From NCBI GenBank assembly GCA_046348585.1, contig JAXMDZ010000003.1:196810-260809 (forward strand): a stretch of 64,000 nt of DNA. Reading direction: 5' to 3'. Positions within the stretch are counted from its first letter, which is position 1. Each line of letters starts with the position of its first letter. Below are positions 35,596 through 44,578 of this stretch, piece by piece. The translations under genes were made by a program, and so were the position numbers. The stretch is from JADZAI01 sp046348585 (lineage in GTDB: Bacteria; Pseudomonadota; Alphaproteobacteria; Micropepsales; Micropepsaceae). The notes under the pieces were generated by a model that was not told the origin of the DNA, searched no databases, and saw only the letters and a program-made list of their open reading frames with translations.

Positions 35596-36057
35596 TCACG
35601 CGGGGGCCTCTCCGCTCAAGCGGCGCTTCGCCCGCGCGGCATGGCCTTCCATCAGCTTGAAGACCCCCGACGCAGTGAACAGCAGCCGCGCGCCGCAGCG
35701 GATCTCGGCCTCGGCGAAGGCCATCGTGTGGGTGACGCGGGAAGTCCTCGCCACGCCTTCGACCCAATCCCCGATCCGCGCGGCGGCGAGAAAATCGCTG
35801 GTCATGCGCACCGTCAGCATCGGCGCGCCCGAGGCGCGGAACACCGCCTCCGCCAGCAGGCCGTCGGCGAAGGCCATGTACCAGCCGCCATGGACGAGGC
35901 CGAAGCTGTTGCAGTGGCGCTTCAGGACACGGAAGCCGCGTTTCCAGCCGCCTTCCCCGTCATAGCGGTAGATCGGCCCGTTATGGGTGGTGAACGGTCC
36001 GCGCCCCTCGGCAAGGGCAAAGCCTTCCGGCGGCGCGGCCTCGGGTTCGGCGGTCAT
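35596..36057 (-). CDS. PaaI-family thioesterase
   Basis: 153 residues from ATG at 36057, overlapping the DUF192 stop by 4 bp. The hot-dog fold signature is NSFGLVHGGWYMAFADGLLAEAVF with the active-site HGG, followed by TVRMTSDFLAAARIGDWVEG. It likely hydrolyses an acyl- or aryl-acyl-CoA. Cotranscribed with the DUF192 gene upstream; no functional link between the two is evident. Confidence 0.9.
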   Translation of the reverse strand: MTAEPEAAPPEGFALAEGRGPFTTHNGPIYRYDGEGGWKRGFRVLKRHCNSFGLVHGGWYMAFADGLLAEAVFRASGAPMLTVRMTSDFLAAARIGDWVEGVARTSRVTHTMAFAEAEIRCGARLLFTASGVFKLMEGHAARAKRRLSGEAPA

Positions 36058-36539
36058 GGCGCGGCCGTCCCGAAGGCGGCGTGACGCACCAGCGCGCCCG
36101 GCACGATGGCGAGCCGCGCGGCGACGCCAGCGTTCAGCTCCAGCACCGCCTTCGCCGGTTCGACCGAGCGGATGAAATTGCGGCTGAGGGGCACCGCGTC
36201 GGCGGCGACGCTCACCACCACGCCGTCCGGGCCGATGAACACCATGTCGAGCGGCAGATAGGTGTTCTCCATCCACATCACGAGCGGCCCGACCTGATCG
36301 TAGAGGAATAGCATGCCCGCGTCGGCCGCCATCTCGCGCCGGAACATGAGGCCGCGCTCGCGCTCCTCCTGGTCGTCGGCGATCTCGACGTCGAAGCGGT
36401 GCGCGCCGCTCGACGTCTCGATGGTGAGGCTCGACTTCTCCCACGCCAGCGGCGGCGGCTCGCCCGCGCGCGGCCCCGCCCCGCAGGCGGAGGTCGCGGC
36501 GGCGAATGCGGCGAGCAGCAGGGGAAAGACGCGGCGCAT
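36054..36539 (-). CDS. DUF192 family exported protein
   Basis: 161 residues. An N-terminal signal (MRRVFPLLLAAFAAATSACG) ends in a cysteine; the lipobox is weak (TSAC), so lipoprotein or simple secretion are both possible. The DUF192 core is clear: RFDVEIADDQEERERGLMFR, GMLFLYDQVGPLVMWMENTYLPLDMVFI, and AKAVLELNAG. Function of the family is unknown. It diverges from the TPP riboswitch region at 36585. Confidence 0.9.
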   Translation of the reverse strand: MRRVFPLLLAAFAAATSACGAGPRAGEPPPLAWEKSSLTIETSSGAHRFDVEIADDQEERERGLMFRREMAADAGMLFLYDQVGPLVMWMENTYLPLDMVFIGPDGVVVSVAADAVPLSRNFIRSVEPAKAVLELNAGVAARLAIVPGALVRHAAFGTAAP

Positions 36540-36584
36540 GTTTCGACTCGATCCGGGACGGGCCTTGCCGTTATACAGGCCTCC

Positions 36585-36677
36585 TCATCCGGGGGGAGCC
36601 GCCGTCGCGCGGCTGAGAGGTTCCGACAGGGAACGACCCCTTGAACCTGAACCGGTTAGCACCGGCGGAGGGACGGG
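36585..36677 (+). promoter_or_regulatory. TPP riboswitch (THI element)
   Basis: All conserved blocks are present in order: GGGGGGAGC, GGCTGAGAGG (36611-36620), an optional P3 arm TTCCGACAGGGAA, CCCCTTGAACCTGA (36637-36650), CCGG-TTAGCACCGG and GCGGAGGGA (36666-36674). The aptamer precedes a transporter operon of the HMP/thiamin-precursor type, so thiamin pyrophosphate should repress it. GGAGGGA at 36667-36673 also lies 6 bases before the TTG start of the first gene, so the ribosome-binding site seems to be part of the aptamer itself. Confidence 0.95.
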
Positions 36678-36679
36678 GT

Positions 36680-37405
36680 TTGGCTTCCTCTCCCGCGGCG
36701 ACGCGGATCGACATCTCTCATCTTGGCGTCTCGTATGACGGGACGGCGCTGTTCGACGGGTTCGGCCTGACGGTCGCGCCGGGCGAACTGCTCTGCCTGC
36801 TGGGGCCGAGCGGCGCGGGAAAATCCACGCTGCTGCGGGCTGTCGCCGGGCTTGCCGATATCGAGCGCGGCGGCGTCCGCTTCGCCGGCGCAGGCGGCGT
36901 CGCGCTGATGACCCAGGACGATGCGCTGCTGCCCTGGGCGAAGGCGCTGGACAACGTGGTGCTGGGCGCGAGGCTGCGCGGCGAACGGCCGGACCCCGCG
37001 CGCGCCGCCGCGCTGTTGCAGGCGGTCGGCGTCGATGCGGCGGCGGGGCGGCCCGCGACGCTGTCCGGCGGCATGCGCAAGCGCGTGGCGCTGGCGCGCC
37101 TGCTCTATGAGGACCGTCCGGTCGCGCTGCTCGACGAGCCGTTCTCGGCGCTCGATGCGATCACCCGGCGCAGCGTGCAGGCGCTGACACGGCGGCTGCT
37201 CGCCGGGCGCACGGCGATCCTCGTGACGCACGATCCGTTCGAGGCGCTGGCGATGGCCGACCGCATCGTCGTGCTGACCGGATCGCCGGTACGGATCGCG
37301 CTCGATGCCGCGCCGCCGCGATCCGCCGAGCTGCGCGATCCGGCCGATCCGGCGCTGCGGCCGCTCTATCTGGCCGTGCTGGCGGCGCTGGAGGGCGCGG
37401 CATGA
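36680..37405 (+). CDS. thiZ: ABC transporter ATPase, thiamin-precursor type (ThiZ-like)
   Basis: 241 residues from the TTG at 36680, chosen because GGAGGGA is 6 bases upstream and no ATG or GTG lies before Walker A; an in-frame TTG at 36641 is inside the aptamer core and lacks an RBS. Walker A is GPSGAGKST, the signature LSGGMRKRVALARLL, Walker B VALLDEPFSALD. The subgroup is SsuB/TauB/ThiZ-like. It energises import with the following permease and binding protein. TPP-riboswitch control points to the 4-amino-5-aminomethyl-pyrimidine salvage route. Confidence 0.88.
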   Translation: MASSPAATRIDISHLGVSYDGTALFDGFGLTVAPGELLCLLGPSGAGKSTLLRAVAGLADIERGGVRFAGAGGVALMTQDDALLPWAKALDNVVLGARLRGERPDPARAAALLQAVGVDAAAGRPATLSGGMRKRVALARLLYEDRPVALLDEPFSALDAITRRSVQALTRRLLAGRTAILVTHDPFEALAMADRIVVLTGSPVRIALDAAPPRSAELRDPADPALRPLYLAVLAALEGAA

Positions 37406-38160
37406 GACTGGCGCTCTCCGCCCTTGCCGTGTTCGCGGTGCTGCTGGCGGCCTGGTGGGCCTTGAGCGCGAGCCTCGGCCTGCCCGCCTATATCCTGCCC
37501 TCGCCGCTTCAGACCGCCGCCGCCTTCGCCGCGCAGCCGGTCTTCATCCTCGATAACGCGGCGGTGACGGCGCTGGAGATGGCGCTCGGCTTCGCCTGCG
37601 GCGCGGGGCTCGGCATCGCCTGCGCGCTCGCCATGGCGGCCGCCGCGCCGGTGCGGATGGTGCTGCGCCCGGTGCTGATCGCCAGCCAGGCGATCCCGGT
37701 GTTTGCGCTGGCCCCGCTGTTCGTTGTCTGGATGGGCTACGGCCTCGCGCCCAAGATCGCCATCGCGACGCTGGTGATCTTCTTTCCCGTCGCCGCCGCC
37801 TTCGCCGACGGTCTGCGCCGGACGCCGCCCGATCTCGCCGAGGCCGCGCGCGTGATGGCCGGGCCGGGCCGGGCGGCGCGCTGGCGGACGCTGATTCATG
37901 TCACGGTGCCCTCCGCCCTGCCCGCGCTCGGCACCGGATTGCGGGTCGGGGCGGGGGTGGCGGCGATCGCGGCGGTGATCGGCGAATGGGTGGGGTCGAG
38001 CGCGGGGCTCGGATATGTCATGCTGTGGGCGAACGGCCGCTCGCAGATTCCGCTGATGTTCGCCGCCCTCATCACGCTGTTCGCGCTGGCGATCGCTTTC
38101 GCCGCGCTCGTCGACGTAGTGACGCGAAGGATGACGCCATGGATCGAGGAAACGCCCTGA
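37402..38160 (+). CDS. thiX: ABC transporter permease, thiamin-precursor type (ThiX-like)
   Basis: 252 residues, ATGA overlap with the ATPase gene. About six membrane helices; the BPD permease loop reads DLAEAARVMAGPGRAARWRTL after FFPVAAAFADGLRRTP. The start LALSALAVFAVLLAAWWALS, then LPAYILPSPLQTAAAF, is typical of SsuC/TauC/ThiX permeases. It lies in the inner membrane and overlaps the binding-protein gene by 22 bp. Confidence 0.9.
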   Translation: MRLALSALAVFAVLLAAWWALSASLGLPAYILPSPLQTAAAFAAQPVFILDNAAVTALEMALGFACGAGLGIACALAMAAAAPVRMVLRPVLIASQAIPVFALAPLFVVWMGYGLAPKIAIATLVIFFPVAAAFADGLRRTPPDLAEAARVMAGPGRAARWRTLIHVTVPSALPALGTGLRVGAGVAAIAAVIGEWVGSSAGLGYVMLWANGRSQIPLMFAALITLFALAIAFAALVDVVTRRMTPWIEETP

Positions 38161-39119
38161 CTCTCAGCCGCCGCGCCTTGCTGGCCGGCGCGGGCGCGGC
38201 CGCCGCGGCGCTCGCGATGCCCGTCCGCGCGCAGGAGACGCCCGCCGCGCTGCGCCTGCTGCTCGACTGGTACATCAATCCCAACCACGGGCCGATCCTC
38301 GTCGCCGACAAGATCGGCGCGTTCGCAAGGCGCGGCCTCGCGGTCGAAATCGTCGAGCCGTCCGACCCCAACGATCCGCCCAAGCTGGTCGCCGCCGGAC
38401 AGGGCGATATCGCCCTCTCCTACCAGCCGCAGCTGACGATGCAGGTCGATCAGGGCCTGCCGCTCGCCCGGGTCGGCGTGCTGATCGACACGCCGCTCAA
38501 CATGCTGCTGGCGCTGCGCGACAACGGCATCGCCTCGATCGGCGATCTGAAGGGCCGCAAGATCGGCTATTCGGTCGGCGGCTTCGAGGACGCGCTGCTG
38601 AAGACCATGCTGGCGACGGCGGGCCTGACGCTCGCCGACGTGGAACTCGTCAACGTCAATTTCGCGCTGTCGCAGTCGCTGCTCAGCGGCGCGGCCGATG
38701 CGGTGATCGGCGCCTATCGCAATTACGAGATGAACATTCTCGCCATCGAGGGCCGCAAGCCGATGCCGTTCTATGTCGAGGACTATGGCGTGCCGCTCTA
38801 TGACGAGCTGATCTTCGTCGCGCAGCGCGAGCGCGCCGCCGATCCGCGGCTGGCGCTTTTCCTGGATGCCGTGCAGGAGGGCGTCTCGTTTACGGTCAAC
38901 AAGCCGGACGAGGCGTGGGGCCTCTTCGTTGTGGGCCGGCCGCAATTGTCGGACGAGCTGAACCGCCGCGCCTGGGCCGAGACGCTGAGCCGCTTCGCCC
39001 ATGCGACGGCCGCCGCCGACGTGGCGCGCTACACGGCGTTCTCGGCCTATCTCCACGGTCAGGGGCTGATCGGCGCGGCGCGGCCGGGCGGCGACTATCT
39101 GGTCCGGCCGGGCGGCTGA
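38139..39119 (+). CDS. thiY: ABC transporter substrate-binding protein, NMT1/THI5-like (ThiY-like)
   Basis: 326 residues from ATG at 38139. The N-terminus has a twin-arginine signal (LSRRALLAGAGAAAAALAMP, cleavage near VRA-QE). The mature protein begins LRLLLDWYINPNHGPILVADKIGAF, the hallmark of the NMT1/THI5 family that binds pyrimidine precursors of thiamin. Riboswitch control and operon context support periplasmic capture of formyl-aminopyrimidine or HMP. Substrate choice is inferred. Confidence 0.9.
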   Translation: MDRGNALTLSRRALLAGAGAAAAALAMPVRAQETPAALRLLLDWYINPNHGPILVADKIGAFARRGLAVEIVEPSDPNDPPKLVAAGQGDIALSYQPQLTMQVDQGLPLARVGVLIDTPLNMLLALRDNGIASIGDLKGRKIGYSVGGFEDALLKTMLATAGLTLADVELVNVNFALSQSLLSGAADAVIGAYRNYEMNILAIEGRKPMPFYVEDYGVPLYDELIFVAQRERAADPRLALFLDAVQEGVSFTVNKPDEAWGLFVVGRPQLSDELNRRAWAETLSRFAHATAAADVARYTAFSAYLHGQGLIGAARPGGDYLVRPGG

Positions 39120-39126
39120 GCGCACG

Positions 39127-39155
39127 AAAAAGGGCTCCCCCAGCGGGGAGCCCCT
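39127..39155 (-). terminator. Rho-independent terminator of the cold-shock gene
   Basis: Perfect 9-bp stem GGGCTCCCC / GGGGAGCCC with a 4-base loop. On the minus strand it is followed by TTTTT, so it ends the cold-shock gene; it may also stop readthrough from the thi operon. Confidence 0.88.
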
Positions 39156-39180
39156 GTCGCGGCCGGTCAAGGACCGGCGC

Positions 39181-40080
39181 TTACTCGTCGACCTTGATCT
39201 CGGCGACCATCACGCCCTTCGGCCCGTTGCCGAGGCGCACGGTCACTTTCTGGCCCGGCTCCAGCTCGCGCAGATTGGCGCGGCGCAGGGTTTCCATGTG
39301 GACGAAGATGTCCGGCGAATTGTCGCTGCGCGTCACGAAGCCGTAGCCCTTGGCGCGGTTGAACCATTTGACGGTCGCGGGTTCGGGATCGCCGGTCGGC
39401 ACGACTTCCGGCATCGACGAACCGCCGCGCGGTCCCCGGTCGCCGAAATCGCGGCGCGGACGATCCTGGTAGCCGCCCCGGTCGCCGCCGCCGAAGCGGT
39501 CGCCGCCACCGAAGCCGCCACGATCGCCGCCACCGCCGAAACGGTCGCCGCCGCCGAAGCCGCCGCGATCGCCGCCACCGCCGAAGTCGCGGCGCGGACG
39601 CCGTTCGCCGAAGCCGCCGCGATCGCCGCCGCCGAAGCGGTCGCCGCCGCCACCGCCGAAACGGTCGCCGCCGCGATCGCCATAACCGCCGCTGCGCTCG
39701 CCGTATCCGCCGCCGCCACCGCCGCCGAAGCGGTCGCCGCCGCCGAAGCGATCGCCGCGCGGCTCGCGCGGCTGGTATTTCGGCGCTTCGGTGATCGGCA
39801 CGGGATTGCCGTCCGCATCGGCCAGATTGACCAGGCGCACCGCCTGCAGGCCCTTCGGCCGCTTGGCGATCTCAAGGAGCATCCGGGCGTTCTGAGGCGG
39901 ATTCTCGACGCCGGAATTGCGTAGACATGTCTGGTGAATCAGCGCATCGCCTTGATTGTCGGCGAGCGTCACAAAGCCGAACCCCTTGCCGGGGTCGAAC
40001 CACTTCAACGTCCCTTCGGACGTGAATACTTCTTCCGGTGCGCCGCCTCCGCCGCGACCACCAAACCCACGATCAGACAC
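39181..40080 (-). CDS. Two-domain cold-shock protein with Gly/Arg/Phe-rich disordered linker
   Basis: 299 residues from the GTG at 40080, which has GGGGGA 6 bases upstream; a TTG at 40119 is less likely. Cold-shock domain 1 is residues 21-86 (RNP1 KGFGFV), domain 2 is 233-297 (RNP1 KGYGFV, RNP2 DIFVH). RNP2 of domain 1 is altered (DALIH). Residues 100-225 form a low-complexity linker with about eight DRFGGG or DRGGFGGG units plus RPRRDFG, resembling eukaryotic RGG boxes. It presumably binds single-stranded RNA/DNA. Double cold-shock proteins are normal in alphaproteobacteria, but the usual linker is much shorter. Confidence 0.92.
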   Translation of the reverse strand: MSDRGFGGRGGGGAPEEVFTSEGTLKWFDPGKGFGFVTLADNQGDALIHQTCLRNSGVENPPQNARMLLEIAKRPKGLQAVRLVNLADADGNPVPITEAPKYQPREPRGDRFGGGDRFGGGGGGGYGERSGGYGDRGGDRFGGGGGDRFGGGDRGGFGERRPRRDFGGGGDRGGFGGGDRFGGGGDRGGFGGGDRFGGGDRGGYQDRPRRDFGDRGPRGGSSMPEVVPTGDPEPATVKWFNRAKGYGFVTRSDNSPDIFVHMETLRRANLRELEPGQKVTVRLGNGPKGVMVAEIKVDE

Positions 40081-40181
40081 CCAAGTCCCCCAAACACAAG
40101 CAGCCTCACCCTTGCACAAATTAACAGATTGTTTCGGAATGGGAAGGCGGGCCGAAGCGTCGTTACAGGAAACCCAAAGTC

Positions 40182-40748
40182 ATGGATTTGAATGGAGCCT
40201 ATCTGATCCAGGCCTCTCCTGAAGCAGTCTGGGCCGCTCTCAACGACCCCGACAAGCTGAGGGAGGCCCTGCCCGGCTGCGAGAGCCTGACCAAGACTTC
40301 GGACAACGAATTCGAGGCCGTGGCGACCCAGTCCATCGGCCCGGTCAAGGCCCGCTTCAAGGGCAAGGTCGCCCTGCACGACCTCAATCCGCCCCGCTCC
40401 TACACCATCAAAGGCGAGGGTTCCGGCGGCGCCGCGGGCTTCGCCAAGGGCGAGGCCAAGGTCGAGCTTATCCCCGACCAGGGCGGCACGCGGCTGGTCT
40501 ATGCGGTCAAGGCGACGGTCGGCGGCAAGATCGCCCAGATCGGCCAGCGCCTGATCGACGGGGTCGCCCGCAAGCTCGCCGACGAGTTCTTCGAGCGCTT
40601 CTCGGCCGGCTTCGGCGAGGTGCAGACGGTCGATGCCGCAACCGGCGAGAAGGTCGAGCGCCCCCGCGGCGGATTGCCGCCCCTCGTCTGGGCGGCCGGG
40701 CTCGTCGCCGTGGTGGCGGCGCTCATCTGGCTCGCCCTGTCGCTGTAG
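40182..40748 (+). CDS. coxG: CoxG-like SRPBCC protein (CO dehydrogenase subunit G family)
   Basis: 188 residues. The SRPBCC/CoxG domain fills 1-150 (MDLNGAYLIQASPEAVWAALNDPDKLREALPGCESL is the family start), and a single membrane helix lies at the C-terminus (PLVWAAGLVAVVAALIWLALSL) after a basic stretch. In Oligotropha CoxG helps attach the molybdenum hydroxylase to the inner membrane, and the tail anchor fits that. First gene of the hydroxylase locus, divergent from the cold-shock gene. Confidence 0.9.
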   Translation: MDLNGAYLIQASPEAVWAALNDPDKLREALPGCESLTKTSDNEFEAVATQSIGPVKARFKGKVALHDLNPPRSYTIKGEGSGGAAGFAKGEAKVELIPDQGGTRLVYAVKATVGGKIAQIGQRLIDGVARKLADEFFERFSAGFGEVQTVDAATGEKVERPRGGLPPLVWAAGLVAVVAALIWLALSL

Positions 40749-40909
40749 AGCACACGCACCGGGTTCAGCGGGTTGCGCCCCGGACGGCCCCTGCCGCCTG
40801 CGACCCGGCGCGCGTTGACGCCGCGCGAATACCGGCCAAGACTTGAACCACAGAACGGCGCGGCCGGGACCGCGCCGCATATCGCTTGAGAGACGTTCAG
40901 GAGGCTTCG

Positions 40910-41391
<482 letters not shown>

Positions 41392-41395
<4 letters not shown>

Positions 41396-43752
41396 CCGCA
41401 ACGGGGATCGGCGCCTCGCCCCGGCGCAAGGAGGATTTCCGCTTCATCACCGGCAAGGGGAACTACACCGACGACATCAATCGTCCGGGACAGACCCACG
41501 CCTATTTCGTCCGCAGCCCCCATGCGCACGCGGCGATCGGCGGCATCGACGCCTCGGCGGCGCTGGCGATGCCGGGCGTCGTCGCGGTGCTGACCGGCCA
41601 GGACCTCGCCGACGACGGCATCGGCGGGCTGATCTGCGGCTGGATGGTCCATTCCAAGGACGGCTCGCCGATGAAGGTGGGGCCGCATCCCGCGCTCGCC
41701 CAGGGCAAGGTGCGCTACGCCGGCGACTGCGTGGCGGTGGTGATCGCCGAGACCCATGCGCAGGCCAAGGACGCCGCCGAGGCGGTCGCAGTCGACTACC
41801 GTCCCCTGCCAGCCATCGTGGACGCCAAGGCCGCGCTCGCGGACGGCGCGCCGCTGGTCCACGACGAGATCGCGCACAATCTCGCCTTCGACTGGGAGAT
41901 CGGCAACTACAAGGAAACGGTGGACGCCTTCGCCGCCGCCGCCAAGGTGGTGACGCTGGATATCGTCAACAACCGGCTGATCCCCAATGCAATGGAGCCG
42001 CGTGCTGCGCTCGGCGATTACGACGCCGGCACCGGCATCCACACGCTCCACACGACCAGCCAGAATCCGCATGTCGCGCGGCTGGTGCTTTCCGCCTTCA
42101 TCGGCGTCGCGCCGGAGCACAAGCTGCGGGTGATCGCGCCCGATGTTGGCGGCGGTTTCGGCTCCAAGATCTTCATCTATGCCGAGGAGACGGTCTGCGT
42201 CTGGGCGGCGCGGCGGGTCGGCCGTCCGGTCAAGTGGACCGGCGAGCGCAGCGAGTCGTTCCTGTCGGACGCGCATGGCCGCGACCATCACAGCCACGCC
42301 GCGCTGGCGCTCGACGCGACCGGCCGGATCACCGGCCTTCGGGTCAAGACGATCGCCAATCTGGGTTCCTATCTTTCGACCTTCGCCTCGTCGGTGCCGA
42401 CCTATCTTTATGCGACGCTGCTGTCGGGCCAGTACGACATCCCGGCGATCTATGCCGAGGTGCAGGGCGTCTATACCCACACCGCGCCGGTCGACGCCTA
42501 TCGCGGCGCGGGGCGGCCCGAGGCGACGTTCCTGGTCGAGCGCATCGTCGAGGAGGCGGCGCGGCAGCTGGGCGAAGACCCGGCCGAGTTCCGGCGCCGC
42601 AATTTCATCCGCACCTTCCCGCACCAGACGCCGGTCATCATGGCCTACGATATCGGCGATTACGAAGCCTCGCTCGACAAGGCGATGCAGCTGATCGACT
42701 ATGACGGCTTCCCGGCGCGCCGCCGCGCCTCCGAGGCCGCCGGCAAGAGGCGCGGCATCGGCTTTTCCACCTATATCGAGGCCTGCGGCATCGCGCCGTC
42801 GGCGGCGGTCGGCTCGCTCGGCGCGGGCGTCGGCCTTTGGGAGAGCGCCGAGGTGCGCGTCAATCCGACCGGCTCCGTCGAGGTGCTGACCGGCAGCCAC
42901 AGCCACGGCCAGGGCCACGAGACGACCTTCGCGCAGCTGGTGAGCGCGCGCCTGGGCGTGCCGTTGGAGAATGTCGAGATCGTCCATGGCGACACCGACA
43001 AGGTGCAGTTCGGCATGGGCACCTATGGCTCGCGGTCGGGTGCGGTCGGCATGAGCGCCATCGCCAAGGCGCTCGACAAGGTGGAGGCGAAGGCGAAGAA
43101 GATCGCCGCGCATCTGATGGAGGCCGCGCCCGGCGACATCGAGTTCAAGGACGGCCGCTTCACGGTCGCGGGCACCGACAAGTCGCTGAGCTTCCCGGAA
43201 GTCTCGCTCGCCGCCTATATCGGGCACAAATTCCCGACTTCGGAGATCGAGCCGGGGCTGAAGGAGAGCGCCTTCTACGATCCGCTCAATTTCACCTTCC
43301 CGGCCGGGTGCCATATCTGCGAGGTCGAGATCGACCCCGACACCGGCACGCTGAAGATCGCCCGCTTCGTCGCGGTGGACGATTTCGGCATCGTCATCAA
43401 CCCGATGATCGTCGAGGGCCAGGTTCATGGCGGCATCGCCCAGGGCATCGGGCAGGCGCTGCTGGAGCACGGCATCTACAGCGAGGACGGGCAGCTGCTG
43501 ACCGGCTCGTTCATGGACTACACCATGCCCCGCGCGGGCGACCTGCCGAGCTTCGAGCTGGGGCTGACCTCGACGCCCTGCCCGTCCAATCCGCTCGGCA
43601 TGAAGGGCTGCGGCGAGGCGGGCGCCATCGCCGCCCCGCCCGCCGTCATCAACGCCATCACCGATGCGCTTCAGATCCGCGATTTCGCCATGCCCGCGAC
43701 GCCCGAACGCGTCTGGCGGGCGGCGAACGCCGCGGCCCTGGCGGCCGAATAG
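41392..43752 (+). CDS. coxL: Molybdenum hydroxylase large subunit, form II CoxL-like
   Basis: 786 residues. N-terminal aldehyde-oxidase a/b hammerhead domain (GKGNYTDDINRPGQTHAYFVRSPHAHA), then the molybdopterin-binding half (DVGGGFGSK at 251). The active-site loop reads AYRGAGR at 369-375, the form II signature; true CO dehydrogenases (form I) have AYXCSFR with the Cys that binds copper. The catalytic Glu is at 742 (KGCGEAG). The enzyme is therefore a molybdenum-cytosine-dinucleotide hydroxylase of unknown substrate rather than a demonstrated CO dehydrogenase. Length is normal. Confidence 0.95.
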
Positions 43753-43763
43753 GAGCACGCGCC

Positions 43764-44561
43764 ATGTATCAGTTCGCCTATCACCGCCCGGCGTCGCTGG
43801 CCGAAGCCGAAAAACTGTTCTCCGCCGCCGAAGACCCCAAATTCCTGGGCGGCGGGCAGACGCTGATCCCGACGCTGAAGCAGCGCCTGGCGAGCCCGTC
43901 CGATCTCATCGATCTCAGCGGCCTCAAAGACCTCGCGGGAATTTCGGTGTCCGGGGGCGTCGTCACCATCGGGGCGGCGACGCGCCATGCCGACGTTGCG
44001 GCCTCGGCCGAGGTGCGCAAGGCGATCCCGGCGCTCGCCGATCTGGCCGGCTGGATCGGCGATCCGGCGGTGCGCCATCGCGGCACCATCGGCGGTTCGA
44101 TCGCCAACGCCGATCCGTCGGCCGATTACCCCGCCGCCATCGTCGCGCTGAGCGCCACGGTCCACACCTCGCGCCGCGCCATCGCCGCCGACGACTTCTT
44201 CACCGGCATGTTCGAAACCGCCCTGCACACCGGCGAAATCGTCACCAAGGTCGCGTTCCCGGTTCCCGAGAAGGCGGGCTACGAGAAGTTCCGCAATCCG
44301 GCCTCGCGCTATGCGATGGTCGGCGTCTTCGTGGCGAAGACGGCGGGCGGCGTGCGCGTGGCGGTGACCGGGGCCGGCCCCAGCGTCTTCCGGCAGGAGG
44401 CGATGGAGGCGGCGCTCGGCAGGAGCTTCACGCCGGACGCCGTCGCCGGGATCAAGGTCTCGCCGGACGGGCTCAATTCCGATCTCCACGCCAGCGCCGC
44501 CTATCGCGCGCATCTGGTGACGGTGATGGCGAAGCGCGCCGTGGCGCGGGCCGCCGGCTGA
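43764..44561 (+). CDS. coxM: Molybdenum hydroxylase medium FAD subunit (CoxM)
   Basis: 265 residues. FAD-binding motifs of the CoxM/CutM family: FLGGGQTLIPTLKQRL at about 30-45 and RHRGTIGGSIANADPSADYPAAI near 111. It carries FAD and passes electrons to the respiratory chain or another acceptor. It follows coxL by 11 bp. The gene order S-L-M (not M-S-L) is the usual form II order. Confidence 0.95.
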   Translation: MYQFAYHRPASLAEAEKLFSAAEDPKFLGGGQTLIPTLKQRLASPSDLIDLSGLKDLAGISVSGGVVTIGAATRHADVAASAEVRKAIPALADLAGWIGDPAVRHRGTIGGSIANADPSADYPAAIVALSATVHTSRRAIAADDFFTGMFETALHTGEIVTKVAFPVPEKAGYEKFRNPASRYAMVGVFVAKTAGGVRVAVTGAGPSVFRQEAMEAALGRSFTPDAVAGIKVSPDGLNSDLHASAAYRAHLVTVMAKRAVARAAG

Positions 44562-44578
44562 CGCTCTGGGGCTGACGG

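Noticed and set aside
39298..39924. Ala/Glu-rich 208-codon frame with repeats, plus strand
   Set aside because: Antisense to the Gly/Arg repeat linker of the cold-shock gene; its repeats are a by-product of that linker.
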